DNA from: Nemophila menziesii
Lineage: Eukaryota > Streptophyta > Magnoliopsida > Boraginales > Hydrophyllaceae
Assembly: GCA_029959085.1 (NCBI GenBank)
Contig: JARWIR010000017.1
Coordinates: forward strand, 22,371,507 to 22,435,506
DNA: 64,000 nt
Direction of reading: 5' to 3'
The notes under the pieces are model-generated. The model was not told where the DNA came from. It worked only from the letters and a program-made list of their open reading frames with translations, and searched no databases. The first letter of the stretch is position 1, and each line of letters opens with the position of its first letter. The translations under genes were made by a program, and so were the position numbers. Positions 20,296-31,128 of the stretch are shown in pieces.

Positions 20296-22118
20296 TGATG
20301 TCTCTACTTGTGTGATAGATTAATTGTATCAGAGAAATATTTCTAGGGGTTATTTAGACTTATTTTAGGGATTATTTCCTATATTTTTATACATTCTCAT
20401 TTCTTGTCTAGTTTCAAATATTTATTACTTTTAGAGATTTTGATGCGTGTGTTAAGTGTGCAACTCTTAAGTACTTGGATGATATGAGACCCCAAAACAA
20501 GGATAAGAAGTTTATAAAGAAAGGTCAACCTTAAGTCATGTCGTTAAAGGACCCAAAAGATACTTTTGGAAAGCTAGAGCGTTTACTGTTAAATCTTGGA
20601 AATCAACTTAAGAGAGTCACCACGTGTAGTAGGATAAGATTACGAGTCATCCTTTGGTTTCATTGTAGAACTTGAATTCAAAAGAGCATGAGAGGTGACA
20701 ATTCTTGATTTGGAGTTAAGATGAAAGAGTTATTGAAGTTATAACTGTTGTGGATCGAACTAGTATACTCCCCCTTTAAAACGATTTTGGGTTGACTTGG
20801 ACCATTTAAAAGGGACCACAACTCCAAAATTTTTTTTGGGCCTATATTATATAAGAAAATATCATCTAGAAAGGGTGAAAAAAGGAGACATCATTAGTTA
20901 GAAGCTATAGAGAGGAGAAACACGCCTGGGAAGAGAAGAAAGAAGTTGGATCCCTACTGCACCAATTTTACCCCATTCAATAATCATTATTAGGGTAATT
21001 AGTATAAATTATTGTTCTAAACATGATTCTTATACTTTTATCCTTTGATTTTATTGCTTTTATTATCACCTAATTCTATTCAGCTTGAGTATTGCTATTA
21101 TGTACTCCACCCGTCCCACATATAATGTCTACTTAGATTTTTACACAAATTTAAAAACATAATTATTACATTCACTATTACTATAATACCCCTAAGAAAG
21201 AGTCTTTATATCATAAATATTCATTGGAAACATAAATTTATTTATTTCAATAAGGGTAATAGTGGAAAAGTTGGAATAAAGTGTCTTGAGATTCTAAGTG
21301 GACAGTATTTTTTGGACACTATTTGTAGTAAGTGGAAATTATATATTTGACGGAGAGAGTATGAACCGTAACTGATTGTTGGTTGATTTTCATGATTTTT
21401 ACATTTAATTTAATTGAGTAATGAAATCCCGTTAGTTTATGAGTTAAAATTAATAGTTGTCTTTATCTTGATCAAATAATAGACTACCCCTTAGTCCCCT
21501 AGAATATCGCCCTGGCGAGGGGCTTGGGAACATAGATAATTCATATAAACCTGGTATGTGCTAGAGTCCCTGTAGGGCTTGACTAGCAGGATAATCGTAT
21601 AGTATAATTACCATCAGCTCTGAGCATTCATTTAGAGTTAACTCAGAAGAGGTCTCTTGCGGTGTTAGGTAGCCTTCTAAGCTACCCGAAAGGGATTTAG
21701 AAGAAAGATAGAAGGAATTTAAAATCCCAATTAAAATGAGATTCCCAATTCACCCTTATAACCAGAACCACTAGTTGTCACTATATGGGATTATGAACAA
21801 AACTCAGGCTTTACTTCTCATTCCATACTCTTCATTATTTAGTTAGGATTCTTAGTTTAATTATAATTTAGTTTAACTGTATCTCACTTTAATATGTTAA
21901 TAATTACCAAAACAAATAATTATATCTTTTATTTTTTGTATTTTAGTAATCATAACTACATGAACAACGCTTTATAAAAACACGATAGGAGTCAACCTCA
22001 TAGTCATGGAAAACGATCTTACATACTTACTGATTACTTGCAAATAATACACTTGCGGGGAGTGATAGTTCGAGGTGTTGATTAGTAGTTTATATTATCA
22101 CACCTTGACAGACGACAC
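20296..22118 (+). mobile_element. LTR D, 3' LTR of element I (with MITE insertion)
   Basis: It starts TGATGTCTC right after the polypurine tract and ends near TATCACACCTTGACAGACGA. It is about 1.57 kb once the Stowaway MITE (21105-21359) is subtracted, matching LTR J (1572 bp). The right arm of the terminal hairpin has decayed (GAGAAATA). The exact 3' end is uncertain by a few bases. Confidence 0.75.
21105..21359. mobile_element. Stowaway-type MITE (255 bp)
   Basis: It begins CTCCACCCGTCCCACA, ends GACGGAGAGAG and is flanked by TA (21103-21104, 21360-21361). The interior matches the element at 41447-41701 throughout, including AATACCCCTAA and AGTGTCTTGA. It is inserted in LTR D. Confidence 0.92.
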
Positions 22119-22129
22119 CTTGATTTATT

Positions 22130-24690
22130 TGTCATATAATTAATTCCCAACTCACTATTTTGTGCCCAACAACCTTTTATTTATATTGAATGAAAGAGAT
22201 TTGAATCTCCAAGAGATTCTCAAGCCTATCTCTTATTTATTTCTCTTTATGAAGGTTGCTAATATCCCTATTCAAAATATCCTCTTGAGTTTCCGGCTTG
22301 ACTTTCTCAATCTCTTCGCTAATATGACTGAAGTATTGTTTGTTGAATTTTTTCAGTTGCTTCTTTACCTCATTAGGTTTATAAGCTAGTCTATACATTA
22401 GAGATCCCACACAATCCTAATCTAATCCAACTTGATAACATGAATAAATTTTTCATGCTGAACCCATATGTTGTAAAATTTAAAAGTAGAAGGTAATCTT
22501 CTACAAACTCCCTGAATCGTAATCACTAAATAATGTGATCTAAAAATCCTGGCACCTTAACCTCAACATTTGTTACAAAATTATTAAACCACACATAATT
22601 TGCAAAAAACCTATTTATCTTGCTTGAAACAAAACCCTTAATACTCTTATTAGTCCAAGTATGAAAGCGTCTGCTACTTTGATGCTCAAATATCTTGTTG
22701 TTCCCAATTCACACCTCAAAGTCTGTAGAACATTTAGGTAAAATAGTACATCATTTCTTTCATCACAACTAAAAGTTTCATTATAGTCTTTACTCCATAA
22801 CCATGCATTTTCATACATAATTAAATTCCATTTTTCAGGTCTTCCTATAGCAATTTTCGCTTATCCTCATCATTATCCGCATAAAAAAAGTAATAAAGAG
22901 TTTCTTACCACCCTAAAATTCAGTCACTTCACAAAACATTGTTCGAGCAAATTTATCATCACAAATCAAATAAATTACATCTCTATTCCATTTGACAAAA
23001 ATTATCCCTCTGTCATCATAGTCATGATTAGTCAAAGAAATCCACTCAACTAAGTAGTTTTTATTTGAAGATATATTATATATAACTACACATAAATATC
23101 CACCTAACTATTCCTTAGGAATTTTACCACCTATTTTTGTTTAAATGATTTGTTAGATACTCTTACATTCCAAGTTATGATGACCATCAATCATGTGGTA
23201 CTTTAGCATTCTCACCCCTGTTTCCCTTCATAAAGAGTTTAAAAGATTCCTCTAGGGTTTCATCCACTTTTACCAAAGCATTGAAATCATTTGATAAAGG
23301 TTTTACAACACTTCTTGAGGAGCTAGCTTCATTTCTTCTTAATTTATTTACAATTTTGCTAATAGATATAATATCGTTGATTTGTTGCTTAGATTTCACC
23401 TGCACCCACTCTTCTTCATACTTCATACCTTGAACAACTTTCTTATCAATTTTTTTTGGCTTCCACTCGTGCTTTGTTTTCTCACTCTTAGGAGACAAAA
23501 ATACATCATGACTAGTTTCCCCACAATTAGTACACTTTCCACCTCATGTTGCCCATCCTTCTCAAGATCAATTGGTATTGCATAAACAACCTCATTTGAG
23601 ATATCAACCTCAAACAAACTCTAGAAAAATTGAGTTTATTTCTACAAAAAATGATAAAGTCCATATGTATGGGCATCCTAATTGCACTACTAATATATCC
23701 TAAGCCTTCATTTAACCATAGTTGCAAAGGAACTTTTTTAAGCTTGATCCAAAGAGGTATCTTTTTAATGTCAAGCTTATCGAGAATCAAATTAGGCTTC
23801 TACTTTCTCAACACCATTACAAGCACATTCATATTGGAAAAAAGAAAAAAATTTGTATAGTTAAACTGATTTCCACTTTTCCCAACTTACATTGAATATT
23901 TACCATATTCTTAACCATGTTATATATAGGTTCCTCTCCAAAGAACTGCCCTACAAGGCAATTTTCCAAAGTTCTTCACTAACATTTTTGACATCTTTAG
24001 GAGGCTTCACCACTACACTCACACCCATCATTTGAGGAGGAAATCAGCTAAGCTTAAGATCTTTATTTACCAAATTAGTGAAAAGACTAGACCAAATCAC
24101 ATGCTATTTATGCTTAGTATTATCAACACCACTATTACTTTTATGAGCTTCCATATTCATACTTCCGTTAATCTTATTGAAAGACACAACATCCCCCATC
24201 CTCCACCCAGGAAAAAAACACTTTCAGCTGGGAGAGGATAACTATCACCAACCTTCCCACACCACTACTGAAGTTATTTTTGTGAGAATATAAATCAAAT
24301 GCACATTTCTTGAGAGAGATTAGAGCTTCACACTACTCTTGATTCCTTCCTCTCTCTACTTCCAAGAAAGGAGCAACAGAAGGACACTTAATTTCATTCT
24401 CAGGAACTATCATGTCTTCCAAGCTAAAACAACATAAGAACATTCCTTAACCCTTAACATTTTTTCAGTCAAATTTGAACTATTAGTCAACTCAACTTCA
24501 TCAATCTTCACACTACATTTTTGAACATATTTCTCACACACATTATATCATTCACGTCACTATCCAATGAGATATTGTTAATCAGACGAAGCACCAGTGA
24601 GTGAGGTACATATTTAACATCGATAGGATTTACGTTTTCCACTTTAACCACCCGAGCCGACACTTTCTTTCCACTTGGCGACATAATAAA
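22130..24690 (-). pseudogene. Decayed LINE: ORF1 and endonuclease (LINE-2)
   Basis: Read on the minus strand: an ORF1 start at about 24682 (MSPSGKKVSARVV), a DUF4283-like segment (about 23790-23527, DIKKIPLWIKLKKVPLQLW), a damaged zinc knuckle (CTNCGETSH, last Cys lost), the ORF1 C-terminus (23498-23187), then endonuclease fragments (TWTNKSI and SSKINRFF near 22670-22600) and the linker before RT (VKKQLKKFN near 22370). RT and all downstream parts are missing. It contains multiple stops and frameshifts. It abuts LTR D at about 22120. Confidence 0.75.
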
Positions 24691-26300
24691 AAAGGAAAAG
24701 ATAACAAAAAATGAATGAAAGGAAACCGTTTAGAAATGAAAGAGAAAATAAAAGAACAAAATGGAAGGATCTGATTAGGAGTTGCAGAAAACAAGATCTT
24801 TTGTTTACGAAGATCAGGCAAAGCACTTGATCCAAGGTAGTTATGCATGAAAAAATAAAAATAAGAAACAAAAAGTGAGGAAATGATTAGGAAATAAATG
24901 CAGACGAAAGGTAATGGGAAGTAGTGCGCGTGAAATTCACTTGTCAATGAGGAAGAGATATTGCATTAACGACCGACACATCATTAATGAGACTATGAAT
25001 CGACAGTTAAAGCATACGACTAAAATTGGAAAGTTTTTGAGAAAAGAAAAGCCTAAAAAAGAACTCACTATAATAAAAAATGTCTAAAAAAGGAGAAAAT
25101 GAAAAGGAGGTGGAGGACGGAATGACAATGTAATGAAAAGAAATTTTACGAAACCCTAAAGAAAAAAAATATGTCCTTTCGGGAAATTACCTCCCCACAA
25201 CCTTGTTATCAAAGGTATTTAATTACCCTAATGTTAAATTTGGGAATTCTAACTTCCAAATATAGAAGGATCAGATTATAGAGATACGCAAGTAGGGAAA
25301 CACTAGTTTATGTTACACTCATTCCTACTTATACAATCCCAACAATCAACGACACGTGCTTGTCAATTCTGAGATGTTGGATAATCTTTATATCAAACTT
25401 TGGAATGTCTTAACTTCCAAATCGTGACTAGACATTACTAGTTTATGTTATTTTCACATTCTTTCCTACAAGTATAATCCAAACATCCACTGACACAAAC
25501 TTGTTCTGATGTTGTATAATACTTATTTAAAGTAGATAATATATTTACTTCTAAAACTAAAATGATAATTTCTTAGAGACACACAACAAGTATAAAACTT
25601 ATTTATGTTATTTCATATTATTTTCCAACTGTTTAGTCATAACACTGACTAATGTGTATTTGTAACTTTCAAGAATATCGTACTTTATAGAAGCAAATCT
25701 ATAACTTCAAACTCCCTTGATTTTATTTTTCTTTTTCAATCTTAGTTATAAATTAACAATATCACAATCAACTCTTTTGAAAGTTATCGAATTTATCCAA
25801 TTTGTCTCAATCTCAATACTTTCACAAAGCATCTATCAGTACAACGTTCACATCTTTATCCATTATTAGTTCCGTATTGAAATAACACCTAAACCTAATC
25901 TTGTGATGCTAATCTAACGTCAATCAAGGAGGTGATAACAAAATTCTTATCGATGTTATCCGCGTCTAACGTCAATTAAGGAGAAAATAACCCATTTGTG
26001 GAATAAAAAAATTTGAGATTGAAGAAAATCAAGTGCATTTAATAATTTTAACATTTGATCAACCATTTCAGCTAAAAAAATTGAAATTAACATAAATAGC
26101 ACAGCAACGAATCAAAATCAAAATTTGAATTCGTATATTTTGCATGAGAAACAAAAAGTTACACCAAAAGTTGGCTTTAGAAGGAAAAACATAACCGTGG
26201 ACTATGTGCAGCAATCCAGGCATGAAAAGATCAATTTTGCATTTAACGTTCTCATTTAATGCCTTCACCTACACTTTGCAAATTTTGATAACCTGCACCT
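24691..26300. other. Intergenic region upstream of ACR4
   Basis: AT-rich, without a recognisable gene. A loose repeat of about 120 bp recurs three times at 25240-25640 (CTAGTTTATGTTA with cttccaaat blocks), and two short direct repeats (TCTAACGTCAATnAAGGAG) lie at 25914-25930 and 25967-25983. The 5' end of this stretch is probably the untranslated leader of LINE-2. It should include the ACR4 promoter, but I cannot point to a convincing TATA box. Confidence 0.4.
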
Positions 26301-26314
26301 TCTATTGCATTTAT

Positions 26315-26420
26315 TACCTCCTCTCTCTCCTCTCTCCCCCCTCTCTCTCTCACATACCCTTCACTCATCATTCTCCACCACCACCACTACCACCACCAGT
26401 CCACCACCACTTCATCTAAG
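26315..26420 (+). promoter_or_regulatory. CT-rich leader of ACR4
   Basis: A run of CTCTCTCC followed by CACCACCA-type sequence. CT microsatellites of this kind are frequent close to plant transcription starts. The open frames across it are low-complexity. Confidence 0.45.
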
Positions 26421-26499
26421 ATTTAGCTGCTCTACCAGCCTTTCGACCCTTAAAAGTGCATTACTAAATACTCGTAAACTCACTCGGGAACATGAAATC

Positions 26500-26601
26500 A
26501 TGGAGAAAGCTTTAGCTGAGATGGAAAGTAGCTTTCTATCAAGCTTCTCGAAGATACATGAACTGTCGGGTCGATCCATATATGGGGATGTATTATATTA
26601 A
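26500..26601 (+). other. Upstream ORF in the ACR4 leader
   Basis: A 33-codon frame (begins MEKALAEMESSFLSSF, ends DVLY) lies 280 bp before the ACR4 start, overlapped at its 5' end by a 7-codon frame at 26492. It could lower translation of the main frame if it is in the mature leader. No conservation can be judged from one sequence. Confidence 0.35.
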
Positions 26602-26675
26602 CAGTCTTTGATTTTGGTTTTGCAAAAGGTTGACAAGAGGCTGCAGAGAATTCAATTTCTCTTATCATGGTGTTG

Positions 26676-26792
26676 GTAAGTTTGCTTACATTTGCTAGTT
26701 CAATGTATAATAATGTTTCTCTTTTCAGAGATGTAGAGTAGAAATGAAGTTAAAGACACTTTTCTAACACGCGCTTCCATTTTTGACAACAG
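26676..26792 (+). other. Possible intron in the ACR4 5' leader
   Basis: Donor GTAAGT at 26676 and a pyrimidine-containing acceptor ending CAACAG at 26792 would remove 117 bp between the upstream ORF and the main start codon. Inferred only from the splice signals. Confidence 0.35.
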
Positions 26793-26879
26793 AATCTTAT
26801 AGAGAGAGAATTTAACGGAAGCAACATACATAACATTACTAGCTTTTGCTGTGTAATTGACTGATTCACCTCTCTGGGA

Positions 26880-29654
26880 ATGGATTTTAATTTAGGATGT
26901 TGGGTTAAAAATTGGAAGATCGATGATTGTAAAGCTAGATTTTTTGTGCAAATCGTAGTGTTGTTAGTGTTTCTTGATTTAGGGGGTCAAGTTTTAGGAT
27001 TGGGATCAATGTCATCAATTGCAATATCGTATGGAGAATATGGCCCCGCTTTTTGTGGTCTTAAATCTGATGGATCACACACTGTGACTTGCTACGGCTC
27101 AAATTCTGCTATTATATACGCTACTCCCCCTCATTATCCGTTTATCGGACTTACTGCTGGTAATGGCTTTGTTTGTGGGCTTCTAATGGATTCGAATCAG
27201 CCTTATTGTTGGGGAACTAGTATTCACGTACAGATGGGTGTTCCACAACCTATGGTGGATCATGCACAGTATTCAGAGATAAGTGCAGGTGATCACCATT
27301 TATGTGGATTGAGAAAACCTTTAACAGGGTTGCGTAGGAACACTTCTTTAGTCGATTGTTGGGGGTATAATATCACAAAGAACTATATCTATGATGGACA
27401 GATCCAATCTATTTCAGCTGGTTCAACTTTCAATTGTGGTTTATATTCTCAGAACCGAAGTTTATTCTGTTGGGGTGAGGGTGATGAAACTAGTCCCTTC
27501 TTAAACAAGCTAATTCCTCGAGATATTCGGTTTCAGAAGATTGCAGCTGGGGGGTTTCATCTTTGCGGGATCTTAGAGGGGGTCAATTCTAGGGTTTCTT
27601 GTTGGGGAAAAAGCAATGGCCTCGAGGGGGAAATGTCTGTTATAAACTCTAGCAAATTGAATGTTAACGTGGCACCGAGTGACCCTATACTTTCTATTGT
27701 CGGGGGAGATTTCTATGCTTGTGGTATCAAAAGCTATGACCGTGGAGTTATTTGTTGGGGTTATAACGTTGAAAAAAGTACTCCACCTCCAAGGAATGTT
27801 AAGCTTTACGAAATAGCATCTGGAGATTACTTCAGTTGTGGAATTCTTGCCGAAACATCGTTTCAACCTGTGTGTTGGGGTGCTGGATTTCCTTCGTCTT
27901 TACCTTTAGCTGTTTCTCCAGGTCTGTGCAAGTCTATATCTTGCGAAAAAGGTTTTTATGAATTTAACAACGGAACTGCACCGTGCAAGTCTCCGGGATC
28001 TCACATTTGCCTTCCTTGCACAAATGGATGTTCTTCTCAAGAAATGTTTGTAAACGTTGAATGCACGTTGATGTCTGATAGCCAATGCGCGTATAACTGT
28101 TCAAGTTGCGTCTCAGATGATTGTCTTACACATTGTTCCAATACTAGCGCGGATAAAAAGAGTGATGCGAAATTTTGGTCGCTACAATTGCCTGTCATTG
28201 CTGCAGAGATTGCGTTCGGTATACTTTTGGTGAGTACTGTGTCGTTCACTTCGGTTTATTACGTTCGCTATAAGTTGAGGAATTGTAAATGCTCGGACAA
28301 AAGCTCGAAATCGAAAAGAGGTTCGACTGGAAATGGTACGTTCCAGAAAGAAAATGGGAAAATCCGGCCAGAGTTGGATGACCTTAGAATACAAAGAGCG
28401 CAAATGTTTACTTATTCGGAACTTGAGCGAGCTACAGGTGGGTTTAAAGACGAATCGCAAGTTGGAAAAGGGAGTTTCTCGTGTGTGTTTAAAGGGATAT
28501 TGAGAGACGGAACTGCTGTTGCGGTTAAACGCGCGATAATGTCACCGGATATGAAGAAGAACTCGAATGAGTTTCACACTGAGCTAGACTTGTTATCGAG
28601 ACTAAATCACGCGCATTTGCTTAATTTATACGGTTATTGTGAAGAAGGTGAAGAGCGTCTTCTTGTATACGAGTATATGGCAAATGGTTCCTTGCATCAA
28701 CATCTCCATGGGAAGAATTCATCATCTCTGGACTGGGTGAAGAGGGTTACTATTGCAGTTCAAGCAGCTCGTGGGATTGAGTATTTGCATGGGTATGCGT
28801 GTCCACCGGTGATTCATCGAGATATTAAGTCTTCAAACATTCTCATAGATGAGGAACATAACGCAAGAGTAGCTGATTTTGGTCTATCTTTGTTGGGACC
28901 CACCAATAGTAGCTCTCCGTTAGCTGAACTCCCTGCCGGGACTCTTGGCTATCTTGACCCGGAGTACTATAGACTTCACTACCTTACTACCAAATCCGAT
29001 GTTTACAGCTTCGGTGTTTTGCTTTTGGAAATTCTAAGTGGTCGAAAAGCCATTGATATGCAATATGAAGAAGGGAATATAGTTGAATGGGCGGTCCCGC
29101 TGATTAAAGTGGGAGATATACAAGAGATACTCGATCCAGTTTTGAAAGTTCCCTCAGATTTCGAAGCTTTACGAAAGATCGCAAACATTGCTAGTAAATG
29201 TGTTAGAATGAGAGGGAAAGAAAGACCGTCTATGGATAAAGTGACGACTGCTTTGGAACGAGCTCTTGCTTTACTAATGGGTAGTCCTAGTAACGACCAA
29301 CCGATTTTACCGACTGAGGTAGTTTTGGGAAGTAGTAGAATGCACAAGAAGTCCTCTCAAAGATCGTCTAATCGTTCTACTTCTGAAACCGATGTGGCGG
29401 AGACTGAGGATCAAAGATATGAATTTAGAGCTCCATCGTGGATTACTTTCCCAAGTGTTGCCTCGTCCCAGAGGCGGAAATCATCTGTTTCTGAAGCAGA
29501 TGTTGTTGAAGGGAAGAGCCTCGAGACAAAGACTTCAGGGGGAAATGGCACTAGCACTGGCACTGGAACTGGTGGTGAGATTTTGAGAAGTTTGGAGGAA
29601 GAGATTGGACCAGCTTCACCTCAAGAACAGTTGTTTTTGCAGCATAACTTCTAA
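26880..29654 (+). CDS. ACR4: CRINKLY4-type receptor-like kinase (ACR4 orthologue), 924 aa
   Basis: This is an intact, intronless gene. CRINKLY4/ACR4 kinases sit in the plasma membrane and control epidermal identity and formative root divisions, in Arabidopsis downstream of CLE40. Visible architecture: signal-anchor segment (about 19-42), seven crinkly repeats each with a CG[LI]...C[WY]G core (about 58-335), a TNFR-like cysteine-rich region (about 350-425), a transmembrane helix (about 437-462), and a kinase domain with GKGSFSCVFKG at about 529, lysine K550, HRDIKSSN with D648, and DFG with D666. All catalytic residues are present. The C-terminal tail (about 800-924) is Ser/Thr-rich with a GTGTGTGG run. 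Length is close to Arabidopsis ACR4 (895 aa). The next Met lies after the signal segment, which supports this start. It is the only undamaged protein gene of clear host type in the window. Confidence 0.96.
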   Translation: MDFNLGCWVKNWKIDDCKARFFVQIVVLLVFLDLGGQVLGLGSMSSIAISYGEYGPAFCGLKSDGSHTVTCYGSNSAIIYATPPHYPFIGLTAGNGFVCGLLMDSNQPYCWGTSIHVQMGVPQPMVDHAQYSEISAGDHHLCGLRKPLTGLRRNTSLVDCWGYNITKNYIYDGQIQSISAGSTFNCGLYSQNRSLFCWGEGDETSPFLNKLIPRDIRFQKIAAGGFHLCGILEGVNSRVSCWGKSNGLEGEMSVINSSKLNVNVAPSDPILSIVGGDFYACGIKSYDRGVICWGYNVEKSTPPPRNVKLYEIASGDYFSCGILAETSFQPVCWGAGFPSSLPLAVSPGLCKSISCEKGFYEFNNGTAPCKSPGSHICLPCTNGCSSQEMFVNVECTLMSDSQCAYNCSSCVSDDCLTHCSNTSADKKSDAKFWSLQLPVIAAEIAFGILLVSTVSFTSVYYVRYKLRNCKCSDKSSKSKRGSTGNGTFQKENGKIRPELDDLRIQRAQMFTYSELERATGGFKDESQVGKGSFSCVFKGILRDGTAVAVKRAIMSPDMKKNSNEFHTELDLLSRLNHAHLLNLYGYCEEGEERLLVYEYMANGSLHQHLHGKNSSSLDWVKRVTIAVQAARGIEYLHGYACPPVIHRDIKSSNILIDEEHNARVADFGLSLLGPTNSSSPLAELPAGTLGYLDPEYYRLHYLTTKSDVYSFGVLLLEILSGRKAIDMQYEEGNIVEWAVPLIKVGDIQEILDPVLKVPSDFEALRKIANIASKCVRMRGKERPSMDKVTTALERALALLMGSPSNDQPILPTEVVLGSSRMHKKSSQRSSNRSTSETDVAETEDQRYEFRAPSWITFPSVASSQRRKSSVSEADVVEGKSLETKTSGGNGTSTGTGTGGEILRSLEEEIGPASPQEQLFLQHNF

Positions 29655-30246
29655 TAATTAACATGTATAAAAGAAGAAACGATCATGTCATTTTGTTTAC
29701 TTGTTTTGTGGTGGCTATTTACCTTTTCATGGGGAAAAATTGTATAGAAACATGGGCAAGATATCCGGTGAAATTCTTGCTAGACTAAGACCATCTCCGG
29801 ATTGATGATATTGTTGTAACGCAGTATCCCAATGTCACCCACAATATGGCCATTGTCTTAGTCGGGAAGAATTTTTCGAGATATCGACTGTCATCACATG
29901 TTTTCCGACCACCATCTCACCATTATGTTTAGTTATGTAATTTTCGTTTTCTTCTTTCTTTTTTGGCAGTCCAATCTCATAGTTACTGGATATTCTTTTC
30001 TCGGGAATTGGAATTTGTTATATAAGGAGTTCTTGTTTCAAAATAAATTAGAATGAGTTGTTTTTTCGTGCTTTGCTTGAACCATTATTACATAGAATTA
30101 GACTGCCCCAGTTTTTATTAGTTGGGGACCAAACTATATGCTTTATTTATTGCACTCAATATTTCAAATAATTTATAATCATACATAGAGATCCATTCTC
30201 AAAAGTTTTAGTTAAAAGAAATTTTAAAAAAAAATTGTCTTATGAG
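29655..30246 (+). other. ACR4 3' region
   Basis: Untranslated and intergenic DNA. Possible polyadenylation signal AATAAA near 30043. GACCATCTCCGG at about 29789 resembles the terminal motif of some plant MITEs, but no partner end was found. Confidence 0.4.
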
Positions 30247-30256
30247 CACTTTTATA

Positions 30257-30564
30257 CAAGGAGAGATAAAAACGATTGCTTCAGATAACCTTGAACTTAT
30301 ACAAGGTATTAGGCAGGCATCAGCAACAAGATGAACTATTCTACCGATCATCCGGAAGATCTGGAAGAGATCGGTGGACCATGGCCCGATATCTTTTCGG
30401 CACCTGCCGAGGAGATTGAATAGCCAGGCGGACAGGCTTGCGAGAAATGCTAGGTGCAGAGCTAGAGGACACGGAATGGATACCATTGGGATTACGACGG
30501 GGTTTTCAAAGTTAGGGATTAGATAGATAGGAGTTTTTGTGTAACCCTCCGACCAAAAAAAAAA
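30257..30564 (+). mobile_element. LINE 3' fragment (RNase H tail and poly(A))
   Basis: It is related to the last 300 bp of LINE-1: TACAAGGTATTAGGCAGG, CGATCATCCGGA and AAGTTAGGGATTAGATAG match the C-terminal RNase H coding region and stop of the LINE at 1819-5437. A poly(A) run follows and a 10-bp duplication CACTTTTATA (30247-30256, 30565-30574) brackets it. The frame is interrupted. It is a different subfamily or older copy, since substitutions are frequent. Confidence 0.85.
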
Positions 30565-30881
30565 CACTTTTATAAAAAAGATACTCAAAAAATCTTAAAG
30601 ACACGCCCTAAGAAGTAAGACCTAACAATATTTTTCCAATCTCCTTTCTCTAAATACCATAAATAAAAATTAATATTATAAATCAAATTCTTAATTACAT
30701 TTTTATCTTTTTTTGTTTTTTATTTCCTATATATACTAAATACTGTTAAAAAAATTCAAAACCTTAAAATCTCATTCTCTCCTTTCTCCTTTCTTTTCCC
30801 ATAACCCTATATTCTCATCATTTACAACACCATTTTCCATGAAAAGCTTCTTCTTCCTGCTATTGTCTTTTTTCCCCCCGA

Positions 30882-31128
30882 TATATGGGTGTCCAGGCCA
30901 GTTTACGCGCACCACGACTATTCTCATAGGGAATATACACGCCTCCTCATGTATATTCGCACTTAATCAGAACTAGGTTACCCATGTTCAGAGAGGAGAC
31001 TCGAACCTTGCACCTTTTGCTTTCCCCCTTTAACGGCTCAAGAAATAACAAGGCTGAGGGGATTCGAAACCTGTACCTCCTAGATGAGAGACAAGGTTCT
31101 GGCCATTGAGCTAGCCCCAATGGTTTCC
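30882..31128 (-). mobile_element. tRNA-derived SINE
   Basis: On the minus strand the head reads GGGGCTAGCTCAATGGCC, with A-box TAGCTCAATGG and B-box GGTTTCGAATCCCC about 33 bp apart, as in a tRNA gene, but the fold is not a functional tRNA. A second B-box-like GGTTCGAGTCTCC follows. The 3' end is TGGCCTGGACACCC, a common 3' module of plant SINEs. Imperfect flanking repeats (ATTGTCTTTTTTCCCCC, ATTGTCTTCTTCCTCC) mark the insertion in Mutator-like copy 2. Confidence 0.7.

Noticed and set aside
26305..26601. 98-codon frame as an extra exon of ACR4
   Set aside because: It ends in a stop 280 bp before the ACR4 ATG and its first half is CT-repeat translation. Only the upstream ORF at 26500 is retained as a regulatory possibility.
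31030..31128. Possible tRNA gene (A and B boxes on the minus strand)
   Set aside because: Acceptor and anticodon stems do not form; it is the tRNA-derived head of a SINE.
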